Shown: positions 16,609 to 23,237, counted from the stretch's first letter. The stretch is 23,237 bases of DNA from Clostridia bacterium (GCA_030618495.1 JAUXDE010000013.1:1-23237); one strand, 5' to 3'. Notes: generated by a model not told the origin, from the letters alone. Translations and numbers: made by a program.

Positions 16609-18126
16609 ATGGAAAAAAAGATTGGTTTTGATAATGAGAAATACCTTAAAGAACAATCCTCTGCCATCCTTAAGAGAGTTAAAAAGTTCAAGAACAGGTT
16701 ATATCTCGAATTCGGAGGCAAACTTATCTTTGACTACCATGCCTCAAGAGTCCTGCCCGGATTTGACCCTAATATAAAAATGCGTCTCCTGCAAAAACTT
16801 AAAAACAAGGCAGACATACTGCTTTGCATTTACGCAGGTGATATTGAAAGAAAGAAAGTAAGGGCGGACTTCGGAATTACCTATGACGTTGATGCGTTGA
16901 AACTGATAGATGATTTGAAAAGCTGGGATATAGATATATGCGCCGTTGTGATAACCAGGTTTGAGAATCAACCCTCGGCAAAAATATTCAAGAACAAACT
17001 TGAACGACGAAAGATTAAAGTCTACCTCCACTACCCTATAAAAGGGTATCCAAATGACGTGGACCTGATTGTCAGTAACAAGGGGTACGGGTCAAACAAG
17101 CGCATCCATACAACTAAACCCCTGGTGATAGTCACCGGCCCCGGCCCCGGCAGCGGGAAACTTTCCACCTGCCTTTCACAACTTTATCATGACTACAAGA
17201 AAAACGTGAAGTCCGGCTACGCCAAGTTCGAAACCTTCCCCATATGGAATCTACCGCTTAAACATCCCGTGAACGTGGCATACGAAGCCGCCACGGCGGA
17301 CATCAAGGACTTCAACCTCATAGACCCTCACCACCAGGAAGAATATAACGAAATAGCCATTAACTATAACCGTGACGTGGCAATCTTCCCAATCCTCAAA
17401 AGCATACTGGAAAAAATAACGGGGACCGCAGCCATCTACAAATCACCCACTGACATGGGGGTAAACAAGGCCGGTTTTGGAATAACAAATGATAAAACCG
17501 TCAGGGAAGCGGCCAAACAGGAAATCATAAGAAGGTATTTCAGGTACAAATGCGAGCATGTAATGGGCTTCGTGGATAAGAGCGTGGTTCAAAGACTTGA
17601 ACTCCTCATGAAAGAACTTAACATAAAACCCGATGACAGGAAGGTGGTCAAACCGGCAAGGCAGGCTGCAAAGGATGCCGTGAAAAAGAAAAAAGGGAAT
17701 GAAGGCATATACTGCGGCGCAGCCATAGATTTAGGCGGCGATATTATCATCAAGGGAAACAATTCTCCCCTTATGCACGCCGGTTCAAGCGTTATTTTAA
17801 ATGCGTTAAAGAACTTAGCGCATATTCCCGAATACATGCATTTATTGTCCCCAAACATAATTGATTCCATAGGCAGTTTAAAAGGGAAACTTTTAAATAC
17901 CAGGAATGCAAGCATGAACCTGGAGGAAATCCTTATCGCACTCAGCATAAGCGCCACCACCAACCCTGCCGCTAAATCAGCCATGGAAATATTACCGAAA
18001 CTCCACGGGTGCGAAATCCACATGACTCATATTCCCACCCCCGGCGATGAAGCAGGCTTAAGAAGATTGGGGGTTAATCTTACAAGTGATCCTAACTTCT
18101 CCAGTAAAAACCTTTTCATCACCTGA
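16609..18126 (+). CDS. DUF1846 (UPF0371) family protein
   Basis: A 505-residue cytoplasmic protein matching the DUF1846/UPF0371 family, normally about 490-510 residues and of unknown biochemical role. Family-like segments include FDNEKYLKEQS (7-17), LYLEFGGKLIFDYHASRVLPG (shown split; about 32-52), YGSNKRIHTTKPLVIVTGPGPGSGK (about 160-184) and YNRDVAIFPILK. GPGPGSGKLST (177-187) looks like a phosphate-binding loop and hints at nucleotide binding. The C-terminal ATTNPAAKSAMEILPKLHGCE region is also typical. I chose ATG 16609; no strong ribosome site is seen. The preceding 155-nt gap holds the repeat. Its stop lies 4 nt before the next gene's ATG. Confidence 0.88.
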   Translation: MEKKIGFDNEKYLKEQSSAILKRVKKFKNRLYLEFGGKLIFDYHASRVLPGFDPNIKMRLLQKLKNKADILLCIYAGDIERKKVRADFGITYDVDALKLIDDLKSWDIDICAVVITRFENQPSAKIFKNKLERRKIKVYLHYPIKGYPNDVDLIVSNKGYGSNKRIHTTKPLVIVTGPGPGSGKLSTCLSQLYHDYKKNVKSGYAKFETFPIWNLPLKHPVNVAYEAATADIKDFNLIDPHHQEEYNEIAINYNRDVAIFPILKSILEKITGTAAIYKSPTDMGVNKAGFGITNDKTVREAAKQEIIRRYFRYKCEHVMGFVDKSVVQRLELLMKELNIKPDDRKVVKPARQAAKDAVKKKKGNEGIYCGAAIDLGGDIIIKGNNSPLMHAGSSVILNALKNLAHIPEYMHLLSPNIIDSIGSLKGKLLNTRNASMNLEEILIALSISATTNPAAKSAMEILPKLHGCEIHMTHIPTPGDEAGLRRLGVNLTSDPNFSSKNLFIT

Positions 18127-18130
18127 TTTC

Positions 18131-19756
18131 ATGAACAAATACTTCCCGCGCCTGAAACATTGGCTGTGGGTCTATTTATTCCTGTCCCTTATCCTTGGCC
18201 CTTCCGGCTCGGGCGTTTCCCACGCAGGTGAAAACGATAAAATCCTTACACTGCTGTTCGGGGCTGGCACGTCAACGTGGTCAGATAATGGCGACCCTAC
18301 TGAAATCATCTATAACGGCCTTTTATCAATAAATGCCCCGTCACTATCCTTTGGGAAGAACGGCAGTAATAAAATATATATCAGCCACCGGAGTTTCTAT
18401 GAATCAATCAATAAACTCGTTCTTGTGCCCGAAGGTATACTGGATTATGTTGCAAGCCAGCACCATATTCTTTCCTTTGACTTTCTAAAACTCATGAAAA
18501 AATCATCAATTAACATACACTTCTCGGGAACCACTGACCTTTACCAGAACAGGGAAACCCAAACATGGTCAAAAGGCCTGTTCAATAACGGTAATATTGA
18601 AGCCTCCTTAAATATAGAAAGAGCAACCAGGGGAACAACAATAGTTGAGGACAGGACTGTTACTGAAAAAATAGAATTCTTAAACCCCGAAACGGAAGAC
18701 ACCCAGACATTTGAATATGATTTCATCTTAAACAAGGGAAGGATGACTCCCGAAAGAATAAGGTACGGCGTTAACTATAACTATTACGATTTCTACAATT
18801 CCATTAACATGTCTGAATACTTTAATTTAGGTTACACTGCTGATAATGATTACAACTACCATAAATTTAAGTTATATTTCGGTATAGACAATCTTTACTC
18901 CCCGCTCATCAGTGACGCAAAAACATACGACTGGCAGAAAAAAAGATCCAAAATAGCGGAAAAAAAACATAATAAACTGAATAAAAAAATCATAAAATTG
19001 AAAGAAAAAGCGGAAAAGGAGAAAGGAAACAAGAAAAATAAAATTATATCGCAAATAGAAAAATATGAAGATGAAATCCGCGAATTGCAGGAAGAATTTA
19101 TGAATGACTTCAATTCAAAATCACAGAAGATCTTAGCTAAACTTGCAAACACGAAATACTCCCTGTCATATTATTATTCGCTGGACTACCTGCTTTATCC
19201 CTGGCAGAAGATTACTACTGAAACAGGCGGTTTCTCCGAAAACACCCGTGATGACCTGCGTAATACCGTAAAAGCCAATGCTTCATATTACTTCCTTCCG
19301 GGCAAGGCCGGGATATTTCTTGACGGTAGTTTACTCTGGAATATATCAGGCCAGAACTACTACAACACTTACTATGATTTCTATATCCCGGATTATTACG
19401 AATACACGCAACATGAAATTACGGCAGGCATAAAAACATCTTCATGGAAGCCAATGATCCCCGCTATTTCTCTAAGTTACACCTACCGGGGCACCGACTA
19501 CCCCGGAAGATATATACCTGAAGATTATCTATATACCGTTAACGCCACGCTCGGGGTAAGAAATCATCTTATAAGATTTAAGTTGGAACTCCCCATAAGT
19601 GACAACATATTCATATATTTTACCGGGATAAATGAACTCTTCACCGTAGTAGTAGGCGACAGAAGAAAATATGATGACGGTTATAACGTAACAATCACGC
19701 AAGACTTGGACATAGGCTTGATGAATTATTATTTTTATGCAGGCCTGCGTTTCTAA
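18131..19756 (+). CDS. Putative outer-membrane beta-barrel protein with inserted coiled coil
   Basis: A 541-residue exported protein. The N-terminus MNKYFPRLKHWLWVYLFLSL continues to a likely cleavage after SHA (residue 32). The body alternates in beta-strand fashion with many Tyr/Asn and ends YYFYAGLRF, with C-terminal Phe as in outer-membrane barrels. Between about residues 270 and 336 there is a strongly charged helical insert (KIAEKKHNKLNKKIIKLKEK ... EKYEDEIRELQEEF) predicted as a coiled coil, unusual inside a barrel; it could be a periplasmic or extracellular arm. I chose ATG 18131, 4 nt after the DUF1846 stop, because it opens directly into the signal peptide; an in-frame GTG at 18086 would add 15 residues overlapping the upstream gene. 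I recognise no named family; function unknown. Confidence 0.72.
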   Translation: MNKYFPRLKHWLWVYLFLSLILGPSGSGVSHAGENDKILTLLFGAGTSTWSDNGDPTEIIYNGLLSINAPSLSFGKNGSNKIYISHRSFYESINKLVLVPEGILDYVASQHHILSFDFLKLMKKSSINIHFSGTTDLYQNRETQTWSKGLFNNGNIEASLNIERATRGTTIVEDRTVTEKIEFLNPETEDTQTFEYDFILNKGRMTPERIRYGVNYNYYDFYNSINMSEYFNLGYTADNDYNYHKFKLYFGIDNLYSPLISDAKTYDWQKKRSKIAEKKHNKLNKKIIKLKEKAEKEKGNKKNKIISQIEKYEDEIRELQEEFMNDFNSKSQKILAKLANTKYSLSYYYSLDYLLYPWQKITTETGGFSENTRDDLRNTVKANASYYFLPGKAGIFLDGSLLWNISGQNYYNTYYDFYIPDYYEYTQHEITAGIKTSSWKPMIPAISLSYTYRGTDYPGRYIPEDYLYTVNATLGVRNHLIRFKLELPISDNIFIYFTGINELFTVVVGDRRKYDDGYNVTITQDLDIGLMNYYFYAGLRF

Positions 19757-19775
19757 CTATTAAGGAGACACTAAT

Positions 19776-20381
19776 ATGCTTAAAAAGATTCTTGAAGAAT
19801 TAAAGGAACACTTACCCTTTACCATTTTCGGAGCAATCATAGGAATTATTATTGTAATAATCTTTCACAGGATGCCTCATGAGGTTTCACATACTGTTTT
19901 CTACATACTTCATCCAATGCATATAATAATAAGCGCGCTTGTCACCGTATCAATGCTCAAACTCCATGCAAAGCGCAATTATGCCCCGTGGGTATTTCTC
20001 GCGGTGGGTTATGCGGGTTCCGTGGGAATAGCTACCATAAGCGACTCATTGATTCCCTACTTAGGCGAGGTTTTACTCAAAATGCCGCGCAGTGAACCTC
20101 ATATTGGTTTTATAGAAAAATGGTGGCTGGTAAACCCGCTGGCTCTTGCGGGAATTACCATTGCTTATTTTGCGCCATCAACAAAATTTCCTCATGCCGC
20201 TCATGTATTACTAAGCACGAGCGCATCCCTGTTCCATGTACTAATGGCTATGGACGGGCCCCTGGACTGGTTTTCATGCGTGGTTGTTTTCTTCTTCCTG
20301 TTCATCGCCGTCTGGGTTCCCTGCTGCACGAGTGATATAGCATTTCCCCTTTTATTCACGGGAAAGGCGAAAAAACATTAA
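19776..20381 (+). CDS. Polytopic membrane protein of unknown function, histidine-rich
   Basis: A 201-residue integral membrane protein with about five hydrophobic helices (about 14-30, 41-61, 70-92, 117-134, 165-190). Histidines cluster at membrane edges: HRMPHEVSH (31-39), HPMH, PHAAH and FHVLMAM, and the last helix carries CCTSD near its end. Such a pattern could bind a metal or heme, but I do not recognise the family and make no functional claim. The ribosome site AAGGAG lies 8 nt before the ATG. It follows the barrel gene by 19 nt and precedes the TPR-like gene by 12 nt, so the three are probably co-transcribed. Confidence 0.7.
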   Translation: MLKKILEELKEHLPFTIFGAIIGIIIVIIFHRMPHEVSHTVFYILHPMHIIISALVTVSMLKLHAKRNYAPWVFLAVGYAGSVGIATISDSLIPYLGEVLLKMPRSEPHIGFIEKWWLVNPLALAGITIAYFAPSTKFPHAAHVLLSTSASLFHVLMAMDGPLDWFSCVVVFFFLFIAVWVPCCTSDIAFPLLFTGKAKKH

Positions 20382-20393
20382 CTAGGAGAATAA

Positions 20394-21359
20394 ATGGTAT
20401 ATAATACCAATGAACTTTCCGGGCTTTTTAATGAACTGAAAAATAAAACCGGAGATAGAGAGAACATACTTCTATCCTTCAATTTGTCGGGAAATAACCC
20501 AATATATTTTTCCCCGAAAAACACCTTGAGCGAAAACCTGAAGACTATGGATAAACACAGGAAAAATGAAAGCGGCATTATTTTCGTCCTGGAAAGTTTC
20601 TACAAGATTTACGGCTTAACCAGCCTGCTTGCGGAAATCTATGAAAATTCCGCCATGACTGAAAAGAACATGAACCTTAAAAAAGACCTCCTGAGAAGGG
20701 CGGGGGAACTTAATGAAATACTTGGCGAGTATAATACGGCCTCCCAGATATACGCAAGAATATCAACGGCATTTAAAGACAGGAACTATGGCAGAAGAGG
20801 CCTGGCTGTTCATAATAATGCCGTTGGCAAAGAAGGCGAAATAGAGAAAAAAGCCATGGATAACCTGAAGGGGAACAAAAGATACGTTAATGAATACGAC
20901 CTTGAAATAAAAGAAGCAATAAGAGACCTTGAAAAAGCCTGGCAATTTAAAAAAGAAAAAACATGGGGGATGGCCCGCCATTACTATGGCGATGCAATGA
21001 GCATTCTAAGAAAGAAACTGGAATTCCTGAAAAACGAAAAAGGAAAAGAAAACGAAATGAACAAGGTGAAAGGGTATATGATAGACGCCTGTTCTGGGGA
21101 AGCTGATTGTTACATAAAAATGGGGTTGGACAAGAATGCCCTGAAATGCTCGGTAAGAGACATGCCGGACTGCAGGGAAAAAGAATTCATGGAAAAAGAA
21201 GTAGGAAAAACCCTTGAACTGATAGAAGAATTTAGATTTGATGAAATAAGAAGAAAGGGAGAGGAAGAAACACCTGAACCTGAAGTAAAACAAGGAAAAG
21301 AGGATGAACAAAAGAATGGAAAAGGACTGCCCGGCATAATAACCCGCGATTTTGAATGA
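20394..21359 (+). CDS. Helical (TPR-like) cytoplasmic protein of unknown function
   Basis: A 321-residue protein with no signal peptide or membrane segment. From about residue 60 on it is nearly all helix, with segments resembling tetratricopeptide-like pairs (LRRAGELNEILGEYNTASQI, YARISTAFKDRNYGRRGLAV, ARHYYGDAMSILRKKLEFLK, DACSGEADCYIKMGLDKNAL). The final 35 residues are acidic/lysine-rich and probably disordered (GEEETPEPEVKQGKEDEQK). This suggests a protein-protein interaction scaffold. I do not recognise a named family. AGGAG precedes the ATG by 6 nt. It is the last gene before a weak terminator-like hairpin. Confidence 0.65.
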   Translation: MVYNTNELSGLFNELKNKTGDRENILLSFNLSGNNPIYFSPKNTLSENLKTMDKHRKNESGIIFVLESFYKIYGLTSLLAEIYENSAMTEKNMNLKKDLLRRAGELNEILGEYNTASQIYARISTAFKDRNYGRRGLAVHNNAVGKEGEIEKKAMDNLKGNKRYVNEYDLEIKEAIRDLEKAWQFKKEKTWGMARHYYGDAMSILRKKLEFLKNEKGKENEMNKVKGYMIDACSGEADCYIKMGLDKNALKCSVRDMPDCREKEFMEKEVGKTLELIEEFRFDEIRRKGEEETPEPEVKQGKEDEQKNGKGLPGIITRDFE

Positions 21360-21369
21360 ACAACAGGAC

Positions 21370-21394
21370 AAAAAAGAGACAGGCTGCTTTTTTT
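21370..21394 (+). terminator. Weak terminator-like hairpin after the TPR-like gene
   Basis: AAAAAAGAG (21370-21378) can pair with CT-G-CTTTTTT (21384-21393), one bulged G, around the loop ACAGG, and ends in a run of T. It sits 11 nt after the stop and just before the separate toxin-antitoxin unit. Most pairs are A-T, so the stability is low. Confidence 0.35.
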
Positions 21395-21455
21395 CAACCG
21401 GCTTATATTCCAGTAAGTGATTGTCCATTTTAAAAACATTTATTTTATTTTTCAC

Positions 21456-21484
21456 TTGACTTATGCGGTGTATTATATTACACT
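21456..21484 (+). promoter_or_regulatory. Candidate promoter of the MNT/HEPN operon
   Basis: TTGACT (21456-21461) and TACACT (21479-21484) are spaced by 17 nt, 42 nt upstream of the start of the MNT gene. The -10 hexamer overlaps the left arm of the palindromic operator, as expected for an autorepressed toxin-antitoxin promoter. The remainder of 21360-21526 is AT-rich and holds only the hairpin and operator. Confidence 0.5.
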
Positions 21485-21510
21485 TATAGGTGTAATCAAT
21501 AACACCTTTA
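21467..21510 (+). promoter_or_regulatory. Tandem palindromic operator upstream of the MNT/HEPN genes
   Basis: Two adjacent 22-bp units (21467-21488 and 21489-21510) each begin GGTGTA and carry ACAC at positions 14-17; by eye they match at 16 of 22 positions. Across their junction lies a 20-bp palindrome (21477-21496) with arms ATTACAC and GTGTAAT and a central TATA. The result is four alternating half-sites spaced by 22 bp, about two helical turns, over the -10 region and leader. This is what a dimeric winged-helix repressor would bind, and the first gene of the operon encodes such a domain. Confidence 0.6.
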
Positions 21511-21526
21511 ACTAACAGGAATAAAT

Positions 21527-22072
21527 ATGCTTTCTTTAAACTCAAAAATAACAAAATCAATTCTCGGTTTCTTTTTTCTTCATGAACACGAAAGCCTGTA
21601 TATAAATGAACTGGTTCGCCTATTAAAAGTTGACAAAAGAAATCTTGTTAAAAAGCTCAAGGAACTTGAAGGAGAAGGATTATTTATAAATAAACCAACC
21701 GGGAATTTAAAATATTACTCTTTAAATAAGAAATATCCTTTATATAATGAATACAAAAAGCTTGTAACCAAAACTATTGGATTTGAATATCAATTGAAAA
21801 ATATCTTAATAGATATACCTCATATCAAGAAAGCATATATTTATGGTTCCTATGCAAAAGACCGGATGGACGCTTCAAGTGATATAGACATAATAGTAAT
21901 AGGCGACCATGATATAAAGACCCTTCAAAACAGAATAAGCTCCCTGCAAAAAACAATAACCAGAGACATCAACGCAATAAACATAAGTGAAAAAGAATTC
22001 AAGCAAAAAGTTAAAAACAAAAATCTCTTTATATACAACATAATGAATAACAAGAAAATAAAGGTATTTTAA
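21527..22072 (+). CDS. MNT-type nucleotidyltransferase with N-terminal winged-helix domain (type VII antitoxin)
   Basis: A 181-residue protein. Residues about 5-68 are a winged helix-turn-helix (SLYINELVRLLKVDKRNLVKK, shown in part, then the wing GLFINKPTGNLKYYSLN). Residues about 98-165 are a minimal nucleotidyltransferase: G107-S108, then ten residues, then D119-I-D121 (the GSx10DxD motif), with D147 as the likely third acidic residue. In MntA/HepT-type systems this enzyme AMPylates and neutralises its HEPN partner. The DNA-binding domain plus the palindromic operator upstream suggests autorepression. Its TAA overlaps the next ATG by one base. The ribosome site is AGGA. Local composition is markedly AT-richer than the upstream genes, fitting acquisition by transfer. 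Confidence 0.85.
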   Translation: MLSLNSKITKSILGFFFLHEHESLYINELVRLLKVDKRNLVKKLKELEGEGLFINKPTGNLKYYSLNKKYPLYNEYKKLVTKTIGFEYQLKNILIDIPHIKKAYIYGSYAKDRMDASSDIDIIVIGDHDIKTLQNRISSLQKTITRDINAINISEKEFKQKVKNKNLFIYNIMNNKKIKVF

Positions 22073-22479
22073 TGTTTGAATCAAAATATTTTGTTAAAAC
22101 TAATTTCACTCCCGAGCAGATTAATCAGTATCTCAATAATGCGTTAAGAGATATTAACATCGCTAAGTCAGACAATAATCCTGAAGTTAAGTTTATATTT
22201 AGTTATAATGCATTAATAAAAGCAGGCATAGCCTTGATAGCCAATACAGGAAAGGTGAAAGTGCGAAGTATTCCCGGACATCATGTTATAATTCTGGAAA
22301 AAATGAGTGAACTACTTAAAGATGAAACTGTAATGAATATCGGAAATGCCATGAGGATGAAAAGAAATGAAGACCTATATTCCGGAGGTATATTTATTTC
22401 CATTAAGGAAAGCGTTGAATACACTGAACTGGCCAGTAAAATGATAATGAAAATAAAGAAAATGATAAAAGACAAGTAA
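22072..22479 (+). CDS. HEPN domain protein (candidate type VII toxin)
   Basis: A 135-residue all-helical HEPN protein. Family-like segments are FTPEQINQYLNNALRDI (12-28), FSYNALIKAGIALIA (43-57), SIPGHHVIILEKM (66-78), and GNAMRMKRNEDLYSGG (91-106). HEPN ribonucleases carry R-x4-6-H; here the motif position reads R98-N-E-D-L-Y103, with Tyr in place of His. Either this is a variant subfamily or a non-nuclease member; Tyr103 could also be an AMPylation site, since MntA-type enzymes modify a Tyr near this motif in HepT. Paired with the MNT gene by a one-base stop/start overlap. Toxin activity is inferred from the pairing, not seen. Confidence 0.8.
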   Translation: MFESKYFVKTNFTPEQINQYLNNALRDINIAKSDNNPEVKFIFSYNALIKAGIALIANTGKVKVRSIPGHHVIILEKMSELLKDETVMNIGNAMRMKRNEDLYSGGIFISIKESVEYTELASKMIMKIKKMIKDK

Positions 22480-22487
22480 CATTTTAG

Positions 22488-22516
22488 TTTACATAATTCC
22501 AATATTTTAATATAAT
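22488..22516 (+). promoter_or_regulatory. Near-consensus sigma-70 promoter before a tRNA-Arg fragment
   Basis: TTTACA (22488-22493) and a perfect TATAAT (22511-22516) are spaced by exactly 17 nt. Transcription would start near 22523, about 11 nt before the tRNA fragment at 22534, a layout typical of a tRNA gene promoter. It is now the apparent promoter for the repeat cluster and the lipoprotein gene downstream. Confidence 0.6.
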
Positions 22517-22533
22517 TACTAATTCATACAAAT

Positions 22534-22556
22534 GGCCCCGTAGCTCAGCTGGATAG
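22534..22556 (+). pseudogene. Truncated tRNA-Arg gene (first 23 nt only)
   Basis: These 23 nt are identical to the first 23 nt of the tRNA-Arg at 23190-23212: acceptor strand GGCCCCG, T8, A9, then D-arm GCTCAGCTGGATAG. The identity starts at the tRNA 5' end and breaks sharply at 22557, where repeat-like sequence (TCGAAGATCCTGAG) replaces the rest. No anticodon, T-arm or 3' acceptor strand follows, so it cannot make a tRNA. Confidence 0.75.
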
Positions 22557-22631
22557 TCGAAGATCCTGAGCGAGGAGAGATAGTTAAAGGGCGACCAGTT
22601 GAAGTCCTGAGAGAATGAAATGAGTCAAGGG
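22557..22631 (+). repeat. Two degenerate CCTGAGCGAG-type repeat units
   Basis: Unit 1 (22557-22591) and unit 2 (22599-22631) share the pattern T[CT]GAAG..CCTGAG.GA, then AGT.AAGGG, separated by CGACCAG. Both resemble the copy at 13599-13626. They occupy most of the 209-nt gap between the HEPN gene and the lipoprotein; the remainder (22632-22673) shows nothing recognisable. Confidence 0.5.
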
Positions 22632-22688
22632 AAGAAACTGTCGCATATTTTAAATGGGCAGTATTAAAAAACAGGGAGGATGAACTGA

Positions 22689-23162
22689 ATGAAAAAGCTC
22701 GCATTATTTACTTGTTTGGCGCTAATGGTTTTTGTCTGCGGCTGTAGCAGAAAACCCGTAGAAGCTGAAATAACCGGCAGTTACACCGGTTCTTTTAAAG
22801 CAGAAGCGGAATTACCGGATTATGGCAATGGCACAGGTGAACCGCTGTGGATGGAAGCTTATGATGAAGAAACAAACACAAAAATTTCATGGGACCTGAT
22901 GGATGTTAGTGAAGGAACTCATTATTTAGGAAGCTCTCCATATATGATGTTCATAGATTCCAATACGACTCCGTATACTTCTTACGAAACGTACAAAGAT
23001 ACTATTGTATACACAAGTTCTCCGGAAGGAGAGAGTGGCACAATTGTTATAGAGCAGTACACCGACGCATTGATAAAAGGTAGCTTTGATTTCGTGGCTG
23101 AAGTATGGAATTCCACAAAAACTGTAACTGTTATCGGCACATTTGTAATACCGATAGAATAA
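22689..23162 (+). CDS. Small putative lipoprotein of unknown function
   Basis: A 157-residue exported protein. The signal peptide MKKLALFTCLALMVFVCGC ends in a lipobox V16-C17-G18-C19, with C19 the likely lipid-anchored residue. The mature part starts SRKPVEAEITGSYTGSFKAE and looks beta-rich, with a repeated 'GSYTGSF ... GSFDFVAEVW ... GTFVIP' feel common to small lipocalin-like or immunoglobulin-like lipoproteins, but no family is recognised. A strong ribosome site, GGGAGG (22674-22679), lies 9 nt upstream of ATG 22689; an earlier ATG at 22680 stops after two codons. It lies between the tRNA-Arg fragment and the intact tRNA-Arg. Confidence 0.75.
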   Translation: MKKLALFTCLALMVFVCGCSRKPVEAEITGSYTGSFKAEAELPDYGNGTGEPLWMEAYDEETNTKISWDLMDVSEGTHYLGSSPYMMFIDSNTTPYTSYETYKDTIVYTSSPEGESGTIVIEQYTDALIKGSFDFVAEVWNSTKTVTVIGTFVIPIE

Positions 23163-23189
23163 TATTCGCTTAATCTCATAAAAACCCAC

Positions 23190-23237
23190 GGCCCCGTAGC
23201 TCAGCTGGATAGAGCATTGGTTTCCTAAACCAAGTGT
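23190..23237 (+). tRNA. tRNA-Arg (anticodon CCU), cut by the window end
   Basis: The 5' acceptor strand GGCCCCG (23190-23196), T8, A9, the D-arm GCTC/GAGC and a full anticodon arm are visible: stem TTGGT/ACCAA around loop TTCCTAA, anticodon CCT reading AGG (Arg). The variable region begins GTGT and the window ends before the T-arm, so completeness cannot be checked. No convincing promoter lies between the lipoprotein stop (23162) and the tRNA. Confidence 0.85.

Noticed and set aside
16499-16777. 92-codon plus-strand frame upstream of DUF1846
   Set aside because: It overlaps the start of DUF1846 in another frame and mostly translates the repeat; no ribosome site and no recognisable domain.
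21006-21560. 184-codon minus-strand frame over the TPR-like gene and toxin-antitoxin leader
   Set aside because: Phe/Ser-rich translation is typical of the antisense of a Lys/Glu-rich gene; it would also overlap the operator and promoter.
22557-22631. CRISPR-like array from the two repeat units
   Set aside because: Only two degenerate units with a 7-nt gap, no conserved spacer length and no cas genes.
22534-23212. Integrase-type attachment sites (att) at the duplicated tRNA-Arg sequence
   Set aside because: The duplicated part is the tRNA 5' end rather than the usual 3' end, and no integrase gene lies between the copies.

Overview
The window reads as one stretch of chromosome from an uncultured diderm (outer-membrane-bearing) bacterium of moderate-to-low GC. 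The evidence for an outer membrane is three secreted proteins that are predicted beta-barrels ending in a C-terminal Phe, plus a lipoprotein. Gene style, tight operons and the mix of families fit deep-branching candidate lineages such as Elusimicrobiota or Omnitrophota, but the phylum cannot be fixed from this sequence. Every gene I accept lies on the + strand.

Layout. (1) 1-701: two proline tRNAs (anticodons GGG and CGG) flank a small-multidrug-export-type membrane protein. (2) 776-13526: a long, nearly gapless run begins behind a sigma-70-like promoter. It holds a compact sigma-70 factor, adenine phosphoribosyltransferase, a very large secreted protein (HExxH metallopeptidase + beta-propeller + beta-barrel), a second outer-membrane beta-barrel protein, a family 2 glycosyltransferase, an MscS channel, a HAD phosphatase resembling trehalose-phosphate phosphatases, and a fusion of beta-phosphoglucomutase with a GH65 disaccharide phosphorylase. 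The last three suggest osmotic adaptation and alpha-disaccharide (trehalose-like) metabolism. (3) 13632-21359: a DUF5655 protein, a DUF362 ferredoxin-like protein, a PurF paralogue that has lost its glutaminase catalytic residues, a DUF1846 protein, a third outer-membrane protein with an inserted coiled coil, a His-rich membrane protein and a helical TPR-like protein. (4) 21360-23237: an AT-rich accessory segment with a type VII-style MNT/HEPN toxin-antitoxin pair behind a tandem palindromic operator, then a promoter reading into a 23-nt tRNA-Arg fragment, a degenerate repeat cluster, a small lipoprotein, and the 5' part of a tRNA-Arg(CCU) cut by the window end.

The items most worth a second look are the glutaminase-dead PurF paralogue between DUF362 and DUF1846, the winged-helix MNT/HEPN module with its 22-bp tandem operator and an R-x4-Y motif instead of R-x4-H, the metallopeptidase/propeller/barrel protein, and the tRNA-Arg fragment behind a near-consensus promoter. 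A short intergenic repeat built around CCTGAGCGAG occurs at several places and in one case supplies the ribosome-binding site of a gene.
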